Shown here: piece after piece, positions 24,763 to 32,322 of the stretch
How positions within the stretch are numbered: position 1 is the stretch's first letter
Layout of the letters: each line of letters opens with the position of its first letter
Assembly: GCA_028824125.1 (NCBI GenBank)
Contig: JAPPES010000126.1
Coordinates: 27,409-91,408 of the forward strand
Direction: 5' to 3'
From: Candidatus Poribacteria bacterium
Lineage (GTDB): Bacteria; Poribacteria; WGA-4E; WGA-3G
Length of the DNA stretch: 64,000 nt
Program-made: the position numbers and the translations under genes
The notes under the pieces: model-generated
What the model was told of the DNA's origin: nothing
The model's input: the letters and a program-made list of their open reading frames with translations, nothing else
Database searches by the model: none

Positions 24763-25090
24763 GGTGTGATAAATGCACAAGATGTGTGTATGTTCCACCT
24801 GGGCACGCTTACCCAGCTTGATCCTGGGGCGCGCTGATAGTGTTCAGACCACTTCCAGCGCGCGGCCATGCCATAACGATAGTATGACAGGGCTGGCTTT
24901 CATTATATCACAGATAGACTGTGATTGGAATATGAAAGCCAGCGGGCCCGAAGGAAACAGTTGACAGCAACTTTCATTTTCCTGCCAACATCTCTCCTTT
25001 CGGGACTGTCAGAATCAGAAAGATCGCTGGACAAAAATATCGTCCAGTGTGATAAATTCAACGATATGCTTTCCAAAGCATATTGACACA
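24758..25090 (+). ncRNA. Long, hairpin-rich leader or non-coding RNA
   Basis: Between promoter P2 and the exported-protein gene at 25109 at least six hairpins can be drawn. They are CTGGG/CCCAG (24799-24816), GCGCGCTG/CAGCGCGC with an inner AGTG/CACT (24829-24863), and GCTGGCTTTCAT/ATGAAAGCCAGC with an inner ATCACAG/CTGTGAT (24892-24943). The others are CCCGAAGGA/TCCTTTCGGG (24947-25004), CGCTGGAC/GTCCAGTG (25025-25049) and ATATGCTTT/AAAGCATAT (25064-25083). It is locally GC-richer than its surroundings and matches no riboswitch consensus that I know. A 63-codon frame at 24773-24964 lies inside it and is probably fortuitous, although AAGGTG precedes it. Confidence 0.55.
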
Positions 25091-25108
25091 ATCTTAAGGA
25101 GATTGAAA

Positions 25109-26077
25109 ATGTTTAAATTATTTTTATCCAAACAGATCACCCATTTGGTGATGTTTGTTGTTTTTGTATGCCTCTCTTGTTGGCTCCCTGCTTCTGTTTT
25201 CGCGCATTTAGCGATGGATAGTCATATATCAACGAAATTATTTGATGATGGGAATACGGCTGTTTCCGCCTATGTCTCTATAGACAGTCTCACGTATGAT
25301 TCCTCCGGTGCAGGCGTGGCCTATCTGAACGGCACTTTTTTTCTGCACAACTATCACACAAGACATGGGTGCAACTATTCCGGCGATTTACGTCTGGATA
25401 TCTCTGACGCAGAAGGTAATACCTTTGAACCTGATGCAAAAGCCACTATATCTGGCAGCTTAAAAAAGTGGGAGGATGACGCGCCTTTGAGTGCTATTCA
25501 GGTCAGTATACCGAAAGAAGTCAACTTATATATGGATTGTATAAGTGCCGATACTGGAGAGGAGCGTGTACAACCTGAAGCAGGCGAGAGGTACACGATG
25601 TCTGCGGCGATAACGCTGCGTGTGACGATTCAGGGGACAAAAGAGGTATGGGCGATAAACGACCCAACCTATACATCTAAGTTTACATACTCGCCTCCAG
25701 AAGAGACCACCGGTCTGGGACCGACCACGGATGGCGAAACCTTTTCTGACAAGATCCTCGGTGACAACTGTACCTGCATTGGTGATCGTAACTGGCAGTC
25801 GTTGATGATCACAGAGATTCCGTATGATGTAATTTACTGGTATGTCAAAGCCCCTGGAGATACCAGTTATTACGGCACAAACGTAGAAACGGATTGGGGC
25901 GACGGTGCCGCAAAACGTGCGACCATGACCCACAAGTTCCCCGATGATGTCGATGATCCGGCAACTCCGAGGAAGAATGAGAGAGCGGTTTTCTATGATA
26001 TTGGTGCCCTTGTTCACAGGTCGGATGATGAGATAGACTGGCATACTTACAAAGTCTGGGTTGTCGATAAAAAATAG
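25109..26077 (+). CDS. Secreted protein of unknown function
   Basis: A 322-residue protein begun at the ATG at 25109, after AAGGAG; a GTG at 25049 lies in the structured leader and is not favoured. The signal peptide runs to about residue 32 (cleavage after VFA). The mature part is strand-rich with four cysteines (HGCNYSG, YMDCIS, DNCTCIGD) that could form two disulfides, and many Asp/Glu/Thr. I do not recognise the family. It is unusual in having a ~330-base structured leader and a palindrome-covered promoter, so it is probably produced under specific conditions. It is followed after 72 bases by a TolB-like gene. Confidence 0.75.
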   Translation: MFKLFLSKQITHLVMFVVFVCLSCWLPASVFAHLAMDSHISTKLFDDGNTAVSAYVSIDSLTYDSSGAGVAYLNGTFFLHNYHTRHGCNYSGDLRLDISDAEGNTFEPDAKATISGSLKKWEDDAPLSAIQVSIPKEVNLYMDCISADTGEERVQPEAGERYTMSAAITLRVTIQGTKEVWAINDPTYTSKFTYSPPEETTGLGPTTDGETFSDKILGDNCTCIGDRNWQSLMITEIPYDVIYWYVKAPGDTSYYGTNVETDWGDGAAKRATMTHKFPDDVDDPATPRKNERAVFYDIGALVHRSDDEIDWHTYKVWVVDKK

Positions 26078-26149
26078 AACGGACTTTATCCATTACTTGT
26101 CGGGCGGGTCTCTGTGCCTGCCCGACACTTACACTCATGGAGGTGAACA

Positions 26150-27151
26150 GTGATCATGCGTAAAATACCCCTTTATTGCTTGCTACTCTTCTTATTCTTA
26201 CCAACGCTTACACATGCAAAAATCGTTTTCAAATCCGTGGTCCGCGGTGCAGGCGCGGGGCTGTATGTGATGGACGATGATGGACGTAATGTCCAAAGGA
26301 TAACAAAAGGCGGCTGGTGGCCTGTTTGGTCTCCTGACGGGAAGCGAATTGCTTTTGAAAAAAGTCTCCCCGTGGCACCGAAGCAGAACCAACAGTTCGC
26401 CATCTTCATCATCAATAGCGATGGTAGTAATGAACAGCGGCTCACCGACGACATAGAGGAGAATCTGGATGGGGGCCGTCTTTTTGAGGGGGGACCTTCG
26501 TGGTCACCAGATGGGCGGTACATCGTCTTCGAGAGTAGCAGAGATGCCAAACCGGGAAGAGCTAGAAGTGAGCTCTACACGATGGATTTAACCACCCAAA
26601 AGATGCGGCGCCTGACGCGCAGAGAGAGTTCGAAAACGCAACCGCGCTGGTCGCCTGATGGCAAATATATTGCGTATCGGGACGATGCACTCAACAGGGG
26701 GTATCCCACTATCTTTTTGATGCGAGCGGACGGTAGCGGTCAACACGAACTCGCTAAGGGGGATGTGTCTCGTTTTCGTTCGATGCCGCGCTGGTCTCCC
26801 GATAGTCAATCTGTTATGTATATTGAGGAAAATGTTGGGCCGGGGCGTGGCAGGAAAGCTGTGATTCACAATATCGAAACGGACAAACGGGAGATTGTCC
26901 CGAAGCCAGACAACTGGCATGTCCATAGTGCATGTTTTATGGGCCGCAAGTACCTCTTGATTTCAGCAAAGGGGCGGAATGGCAATCCCGATAAGTATGA
27001 GATCTACCGGTATCACCTCGTTACAGGGGAAATGGTCAACCTGACAAACACCCCTGGGGATGATTACGCGATGGATTGGATCAGTGATGATGTGTTGCCT
27101 GTGTCCCCACAGGGTAAAAAAAAAGTGACGTGGGGGGCGATTAAGGAGTAA
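26150..27151 (+). CDS. Exported TolB-like beta-propeller with VTWGAIK tail
   Basis: A 333-residue protein with a signal peptide (LLLFLFLPTLTHA). GTG at 26150 is well spaced from GGAGG; an ATG two codons later is the alternative. PD40/TolB repeats follow: VWSPDGKRIAFEKS, SWSPDGRYIVFESSRD, RWSPDGKYIAYRDDA and RWSPDSQSVMYIEENV, each with the W-S-P-D-[GS] turn. No TolB N-terminal domain is present. The C-terminus SPQGKKKVTWGAIKE is a variant of the tail on the LamG proteins in this window. A hairpin (GTCGGGCGGG..CCTGCCCGAC) separates it from the preceding gene. Confidence 0.87.
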   Translation: MIMRKIPLYCLLLFLFLPTLTHAKIVFKSVVRGAGAGLYVMDDDGRNVQRITKGGWWPVWSPDGKRIAFEKSLPVAPKQNQQFAIFIINSDGSNEQRLTDDIEENLDGGRLFEGGPSWSPDGRYIVFESSRDAKPGRARSELYTMDLTTQKMRRLTRRESSKTQPRWSPDGKYIAYRDDALNRGYPTIFLMRADGSGQHELAKGDVSRFRSMPRWSPDSQSVMYIEENVGPGRGRKAVIHNIETDKREIVPKPDNWHVHSACFMGRKYLLISAKGRNGNPDKYEIYRYHLVTGEMVNLTNTPGDDYAMDWISDDVLPVSPQGKKKVTWGAIKE

Positions 27152-27181
27152 AGATGTCCGCTGTAACACCATATTTTGGAC

Positions 27182-27221
27182 AGGCAGGCACCCTTTTTTG
27201 TGGGTATCTGCCTATTTTCTT
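27182..27221 (+). terminator. Rho-independent terminator after the TolB-like gene
   Basis: AGGCAGGCACCC and GGGTATCTGCCT pair with a short mismatch around TTTTTTGT, followed by ATTTTCTTT. Confidence 0.65.
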
Positions 27222-27373
27222 TGCGTTAATTGACAGCACTGTCAAAAGTAGCCTTATACCGAATTCACGTTAAGTGGACGAAACACAGAAAAATTTAGCG
27301 GGATGGACAACTTTTCCGATATAATAACGTCTCTAATTTAAAAACACTAGATGTTTGTTTCGGCGGAATTATG

Positions 27374-28861
27374 TCAAGGACGTCCTCTGATAGGATCAAT
27401 ATGTGGTGAGTATCCTGGTGGGAGTTGATCGCTTGACGAGCGTCCATCTTGGAAAAGTTGGCCGGCATCAGGATTATCTGGTTCTATTGGTAGAGGGAAT
27501 TCACGCCATCTGTTACCATCAAACGGGAGATCGTAACCATCTTCGTTGAACCAGTTAATCAACCGTTCCCGATATGCTCTAAGTGTTCGTCCATAGCCTG
27601 GATTACCAGCGAGGTTTCGTTCATCAAGTCTTCCTGCCAAACGTCTGAAAAGCCATTCCTTTCGATCTGCAGCAGAATAGATATATTTGTATTCATCAGT
27701 TAAAAGCATATACAATCCTCTGCTTTCACCTGCCAATTGCCCAATGATCGCATCTCGTTCTGTCCTGCCAGTAGCAATATCTGCAAGGTCAACACCACTA
27801 TGCTCCGAATTCGGTGTTAATCCTGCTGCGCCGAGACTGGTGGGTAGCACATCAACAAGACTCGTAGGGGTATCGCACTGCACATTTGCCTCAAAACGCT
27901 CAGGATAGCGGACAAGTAAAGGAATACGGGCAGCTGCATCAAGAAATGAACGTTTACCATAACAGTCATAATCCCCCAGTAGTTCACCATGGTCGGAAGT
28001 GTAAAGCATCAATGTCTTGTCAAGTTCACCTTCCGATTCAAGATATTCAAGGATTCGACCAACTTGATAGTCAATGAAGGAGATAGCGGCATAGTACGCT
28101 GCTCGCATTGTTCGCAGCAGATTCATGTCTCTGCCTTGATCGCGATATTTGTAGCGATTCTGATGCCGATTCCAATGTGTGTGCAGCTGCTCATAATCTG
28201 GTGGCAGGAAAGGCAACGGCATTTCGACTGTTCGATAGAGCCTATTCCACGGTACGGGCGATTCAAACGGTGGATGCGGTTTGATAAAACTTGTCCAGCA
28301 CAAAAAAGGTCTACTCGTATCACGTTGAGAAAGAAACTGTAACGTTTTATCACCTACCCACTGCGTATGGTGTAGTCGGGCAGGGAGTTGGGAAGGTTGT
28401 GGGATGTAGTAGTATTCACTCCGTTCGCCGTGTGGGGCAATAATGTGGTCATAACCGTTTTCATGCAGAAATTCAGTGAAATCATCAGGACCGGCACCTT
28501 CCTCTGAAAAATCTCTGGTCTCAAATCCCCACATTTTGCGTCCCTGTGGCGTAAAGTGCATTTTGCCAATACCGTGTGTCTGATACCCTACCTCATTCAG
28601 CAGCTCCATTACTGAAGCGCGATCCTGTGGCATTGCTGAATTAGTTGTGCAGCCCGTTTCATGAGGCCATTGCCCAAGCAGGAAACTACAACGAGATGCG
28701 ACACATACAGGGGAAGGACAGTATGCTGAAGTGAAACTTGTGCCTTCGCGAACAATCCGGTCAAGTGCGGGTGTCTGAATAACAGGATTTCCGAGTGCAC
28801 CTACCGTGTCAAAACGCTGCTGGTCTGTCATGAGGAAAATGATATTTGGTTTTTTTGCCAT
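27374..28861 (-). CDS. Type I sulfatase 1
   Basis: A 495-residue arylsulfatase-family hydrolase. The formylglycine site is C53-V-A-S-R57 (VCVASRCSFLLGQ), the C-x-[PA]-S-R form. Metal ligands begin with the D13-Q-Q pair (FLMTDQQRFDT), and TLMLYTSDHGELLGDY supplies the late Asp-His pair. No signal peptide is present, so it is cytoplasmic or exported by another route. Maturation needs a formylglycine-generating enzyme; the only SUMF1-fold gene in the window (52.6 kb) lacks one catalytic Cys. The substrate is unknown; marine sulfated glycans are likely given lineage habits. Confidence 0.9.
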   Translation of the reverse strand: MAKKPNIIFLMTDQQRFDTVGALGNPVIQTPALDRIVREGTSFTSAYCPSPVCVASRCSFLLGQWPHETGCTTNSAMPQDRASVMELLNEVGYQTHGIGKMHFTPQGRKMWGFETRDFSEEGAGPDDFTEFLHENGYDHIIAPHGERSEYYYIPQPSQLPARLHHTQWVGDKTLQFLSQRDTSRPFLCWTSFIKPHPPFESPVPWNRLYRTVEMPLPFLPPDYEQLHTHWNRHQNRYKYRDQGRDMNLLRTMRAAYYAAISFIDYQVGRILEYLESEGELDKTLMLYTSDHGELLGDYDCYGKRSFLDAAARIPLLVRYPERFEANVQCDTPTSLVDVLPTSLGAAGLTPNSEHSGVDLADIATGRTERDAIIGQLAGESRGLYMLLTDEYKYIYSAADRKEWLFRRLAGRLDERNLAGNPGYGRTLRAYRERLINWFNEDGYDLPFDGNRWREFPLPIEPDNPDAGQLFQDGRSSSDQLPPGYSPHIDPIRGRP

Positions 28862-29012
28862 GTGGTGTTTCGATCCTTTTGTAAGGAAATGTTGATGTGT
28901 TATGAATGTAGCATTTCTTCAAACAAAACACAATAGATATTGTATTGACAGGACAGACGCAAATATAACACAAGGTGGTAGGTTTTAGGTGTATAGATAT
29001 TAGGTCAAAAGC

Positions 29013-29288
29013 CTATGGGACAACCAACTCATCACCAACCGATTCGTATTGAACCGCCATGACCCATTCAGCTGTGCCTCGCAATTGTACGTTGCACTTT
29101 TTCAACCACTCAATTAGCGTTAATTTGTCGGGCGCTTCCCATTCACAAACCATTCTACCAGATAACGTATCACATAGGACACGAATGTTGCGGACATCAT
29201 CGTTTGCTTCTTCTTGAAACCGCTTTAGTAGACGCGCCACATCTTGCCGTGTCATGCAGGCAATCGCATGGGCAGATATAAATCTCAT
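29013..29288 (-). CDS. Small DUF4242-like protein
   Basis: A 91-residue protein that looks like a single ferredoxin-like alpha/beta unit (IRVLCDTLSGRMVCEWEAPD, IEWLKKCNVQ). This pattern resembles DUF4242 proteins, sometimes annotated as nickel-binding, but here the N-terminal metal-site residues cannot be confirmed. No neighbour is co-directional within 150 bases apart from the sulfatase downstream, and spacer 28862-29012 holds no clear terminator. Confidence 0.6.
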   Translation of the reverse strand: MRFISAHAIACMTRQDVARLLKRFQEEANDDVRNIRVLCDTLSGRMVCEWEAPDKLTLIEWLKKCNVQLRGTAEWVMAVQYESVGDELVVP

Positions 29289-29307
29289 GACATGATCTTT
29301 CGTATAT

Positions 29308-29735
29308 TATAACCCAAGTTGCTACCTATAAGTTTTTAGACATGGAAACACCGTTTTTTATAGAGAATAATGCATATTTCGCAAGATTTCGTAGCGCAAA
29401 CTGTATGAAGATTAAGTTATTAATTCGGTAATTTTTCATTATGCATATTCAGAACATTTTAAGTGCTCTTCAGTCCCGTAGGGACGATATGTTTATAGCA
29501 GCGCGGACAACCTCATCCCTTAGTCCCGTAGGGACGATATGTTTTGAAGCACATCAACAATAAATATGTCGTTCCTACGGAACTCAAGAGGGGAGAGACA
29601 ACATTTTCTATAAACATATCGTCCCTACGGGACTAAAGAAATTACCGAAATATTTATTTAATCCTCATTTAGTTTGCGGACTAATATGCACAATCTGACA
29701 GATTGTGCTACATAAGTGGCAACTTAGGTTATTAT
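29308..29735. mobile_element. Nested inverted-repeat element: MITE interrupted by a second element carrying a REP cluster
   Basis: The outer ends, AACCCAAGTTGCTACCTATA (from about 29311) and the inverse GCAACTTAGGTTAT, are terminal repeats of an element whose uninterrupted form is at 46299-46452. It is split after GCGCAAACTG by an insert (about 29404-29668). The insert has its own ~30-bp inverted ends (ATGAAGATTAA..CGGTAATTT and AAATTACCG..TTAATCCTCAT) and holds four AGTCCCGTAGGGAC repeats. There is no open reading frame of note, so it is non-autonomous. Confidence 0.8.
29472..29636. repeat. REP-like cluster 1 (fwd, fwd, rev, rev)
   Basis: Copies of AGTCCCGTAGGGACGATATG at 29472 and 29521 face inverse copies at about 29564-29585 (degenerate, GTTCCTACGGAACT) and 29609-29636. 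Each unit contains the hairpin GTCCC-GTA-GGGAC. Confidence 0.9.
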
Positions 29736-29739
29736 AAGG

Positions 29740-29773
29740 AATTTGGGGCGATTCTAAGGATCGCCCCAAATTC
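29740..29773 (-). terminator. Strong hairpin after the rhodanese gene
   Basis: AATTTGGGGCGAT and ATCGCCCCAAATT pair perfectly (13 bp) around a seven-base loop immediately downstream of the rhodanese stop. The minus-strand 3' side is not U-rich, so it may act as a stability hairpin as much as a terminator. Confidence 0.6.
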
Positions 29774-29777
29774 AAGT

Positions 29778-30626
29778 TTAATCGCGTGCTATAGGTGCGC
29801 CGACCAGATTGCCCCATTCTGTCCAACTGCCATCATAGTTGCGCACCTTCTCATAGCCAAGTAGGTATTTCAGTACGAACCATGTATGTGATGAACGTTC
29901 ACCGATTCGGCAGTAAGCGATGGTCTCTTTACTGTCATCAACACCTGCGCCACCGTAGATAGATTGTAGTTCGTCGTGAGACTTAAAGGTGCCATCTTCA
30001 GCCACTGCGGTTGCCCACGGGATATTCGCTGCACCTGGGATGTGTCCACCCCGTTGTGCAGTTTCGCTCATGCCCGGCGGTGCGATCACTTCTCCCGAAA
30101 ACTCCGCTGGTGAACGAACGTCAACAAGATTGATAACACCCTGTTCAAGCGTGGGTAAAATGTTGTCCTTTGTTGCGCGGACATTGTCATCGGGGAATTT
30201 CGCCTGATACCCAGTCGCAGCATAAGAAGGAATATTTTTAACGAGGTCTCTGCCTTCATCAATCCATTTTTGGCGACCACCGTTCATCACCTTCAGTAGA
30301 CTCTCATCGTGTTCATAGTAACGGAATTGCCACAACGCGTACGTGGCGAACCAGTTGTTGTTATCACCATAAAAGATTATAGTGGTATCGTTAGCGATTC
30401 CACTGTCGTTGCAGAGTGCTTCAAACTGATCTTTTGTGAGAATATCGCGTCGGATTTGGTCGCACAACTGTGTCTGCCAATTCAAGCCGACTGCCCCGGC
30501 GATATGTCCCTCAGCATAAGCCGAAGTGTCTACATCAACTTCAAGTAGACGGATGCCAGCATCGCTGCCATGTTCGGCAACCCACTCTGTACTTACCAAA
30601 ACGTCAGGATTAGCGTAATCAGCCAT
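29778..30626 (-). CDS. sseA: Tandem-domain thiosulfate/3-mercaptopyruvate sulfurtransferase
   Basis: A 282-residue protein with two rhodanese domains. The N-terminal one lacks a catalytic Cys. The C-terminal one carries C239 in AYCRIGERSSHTWFVL, the active-site loop of sulfurtransferases. VRSPAEFSGE and GHIPGAANIPW are the conserved CH2 motifs. It transfers sulfane sulfur from thiosulfate or mercaptopyruvate to acceptors such as cyanide or thiols in the cytoplasm. The CRIGERSS loop is closer to thiosulfate-type enzymes than to the CGSGVTA mercaptopyruvate loop. AAGGAGG precedes the ATG. Confidence 0.9.
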   Translation of the reverse strand: MADYANPDVLVSTEWVAEHGSDAGIRLLEVDVDTSAYAEGHIAGAVGLNWQTQLCDQIRRDILTKDQFEALCNDSGIANDTTIIFYGDNNNWFATYALWQFRYYEHDESLLKVMNGGRQKWIDEGRDLVKNIPSYAATGYQAKFPDDNVRATKDNILPTLEQGVINLVDVRSPAEFSGEVIAPPGMSETAQRGGHIPGAANIPWATAVAEDGTFKSHDELQSIYGGAGVDDSKETIAYCRIGERSSHTWFVLKYLLGYEKVRNYDGSWTEWGNLVGAPIARD

Positions 30627-30854
30627 ATCTGTTTTGCCTCCTTGTCCAGAAATTAAAAGTAAATTTAGGTAATATGAGCATAAATCTTGTTTTTTATGTC
30701 TTTATGCTTGTTTGTATTTATATTATACGCTTTTGAATAATCTTTGTCAAATATGGATAGTATTTCGAGTGCAGAAAAAAGAAAGTAGTTGTCCATCGAA
30801 TTGGGCACCGCAGCAATGTGTATTGCTCTATTGCAATGGTACTGCAATGTCTTA

Positions 30855-32312
30855 TCACGATCTAATCAATTTTCGCAACGTCTGAACCAGTGTTCCCTCC
30901 GAAATCCACTTCGCAGCTATGCGCCACACACTCGTTGAATAAGTTGGATACACGTGCATCATTCCGCTCAACTTCCGCAATGGAATCCCTTGCTGCATCG
31001 CCAAAACATACTCATGGATAACCTCACCCGCATTTGCACCGATAAGGTGTACCCCTAATATCTTCCCGCGCCACTTACTTGCGATGACTTTGCTAAATCC
31101 GTGTGTTTCCCCTTCAGCAACTGCCCTGTCAACATCTGCCTGATCCAGTGTAAACACATCAACGTCTCCATATTTCTCCCGTGCATCTGCTTCCGTCAAT
31201 CCACAGCGAGCAACCTCTGGATCACAGAATGTCGTCCAGGGCACAACAGAGTAGCTAATCTTTTTGGCAACAGGTAACAGAAAATTTCGCACGAGTAATT
31301 GTGCTTGAAAGGCTGCCACATGTGTAAAAAGATAGTGTCCGATTACGTCACCTGCAGCGTATATGTTTTTCACATGTGTCTGAAGTTTTTCATTCACAAC
31401 GATTCCACTTTTTTCAACTTGAACACCGATTTTATCAAGTCCTAATCCTTCAACATTCGGTGCGCGTCCTGCGGCAATCAGAATCTTATCAAAAACCTGC
31501 TCCAGATCTTCATTGGTAGGTGTATTTTGTGACCCCGAAAACGTCACATTTATACCTTCTTTCTGTTTTTCAACCTTCGCTATGTTCGTATTCAGGCGGA
31601 CATCAATTCCTTCTGAAGTCAGGTAATTTAACATCCGCTCAGAGACATCCATATCCTCTTTTGTTAGAATACGTCCGCTTCGTTGCGCTATCGTAACCTC
31701 TGCACCGATGCGATGAAAAGCCTGTCCTAATTCAATGCCGATAGGACCTGCCCCGATAACAAGCAACCGTTGCGGTAATTCTTCTAATTCCCATACATTT
31801 TCACTATCAAGATAATCACAAGATTCTAATCCGGGTATCGACGGTGCAAGAGGACGAGAACCTGTGCTAATTACAAACTTTTTGCTTTTGATCGTTCGGG
31901 TTTGCCCATTTTCATTGTCTTCCACAACAAAGGTATCGCGTGATTCAAAATGTCCCTTTCCAAAGATGACATTAACCCCCATTTCGCGAAAACGTTCAGG
32001 ATTATCGTGTTCCGCTTCAATAACATGTTGTGTGCTACGCACATATTCCATCACTTTTTGCCAATCAGGCACAGTTTCAGCGGTAGTAATCCCATATTTC
32101 TCCGCGTTTCGGATATAATTTGCAACCTTCGCAGCTTTGAGTAATGCTTTAGAAGGCACACACCCTGTCCAGAGGCAATCACCGCCAATACGATGTTTTT
32201 CCACAAGTGCAGTCTTTTTTCCGAGTTTAGCACCAGCGACTGCAAGCACAAGTCCAGCACTCCCTCCACCGATGATAGTTAAATCATAGATGTCCGCAGT
32301 ATTTTGATTCAT
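30855..32312 (-). CDS. Pyridine nucleotide-disulfide oxidoreductase (MerA/Lpd family)
   Basis: A 485-residue flavoprotein with an FAD-binding GGGSAG at 15-20 and a redox-active C46-L-W-T-G-C51 in GGDCLWTGCVPSKALL. An NAD(P) site (VIGAGPIGIELGQAFHRIGA) and the C-terminal dimer domain follow. In dihydrolipoamide dehydrogenases the second subunit supplies His-Pro-Thr..Glu. Here the corresponding segment is HVYPTYSTSVW, so the His-Glu dyad is absent. It is therefore unlikely to be a true dihydrolipoyl dehydrogenase, and no 2-oxoacid complex genes are near. It lies ten bases after the aminoacylase-like gene, so the two are probably co-transcribed. Confidence 0.87.
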   Translation of the reverse strand: MNQNTADIYDLTIIGGGSAGLVLAVAGAKLGKKTALVEKHRIGGDCLWTGCVPSKALLKAAKVANYIRNAEKYGITTAETVPDWQKVMEYVRSTQHVIEAEHDNPERFREMGVNVIFGKGHFESRDTFVVEDNENGQTRTIKSKKFVISTGSRPLAPSIPGLESCDYLDSENVWELEELPQRLLVIGAGPIGIELGQAFHRIGAEVTIAQRSGRILTKEDMDVSERMLNYLTSEGIDVRLNTNIAKVEKQKEGINVTFSGSQNTPTNEDLEQVFDKILIAAGRAPNVEGLGLDKIGVQVEKSGIVVNEKLQTHVKNIYAAGDVIGHYLFTHVAAFQAQLLVRNFLLPVAKKISYSVVPWTTFCDPEVARCGLTEADAREKYGDVDVFTLDQADVDRAVAEGETHGFSKVIASKWRGKILGVHLIGANAGEVIHEYVLAMQQGIPLRKLSGMMHVYPTYSTSVWRIAAKWISEGTLVQTLRKLIRS

Positions 32313-32322
32313 GTTTTCACTT

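Noticed and set aside
24773..24964. 63-codon frame after AAGGTG
   Set aside because: Lies inside strongly paired leader sequence and has no protein-like composition. Kept only as a possible leader peptide in the ncRNA entry.
24758..25090. Known riboswitch or RNase P, SRP, tmRNA or 6S RNA
   Set aside because: None of the hallmark consensus strings of cobalamin, TPP, SAM, c-di-GMP or T-box RNAs or of the housekeeping RNAs is present.
29389..29410. tRNA genes in the gene-free spacers
   Set aside because: I looked for T-arm and acceptor patterns in all spacers and found none that fold as cloverleaves.
29472..29636. CRISPR array
   Set aside because: Units alternate orientation, spacers are few and unequal, and no cas genes are present; these are REP-like palindromes.
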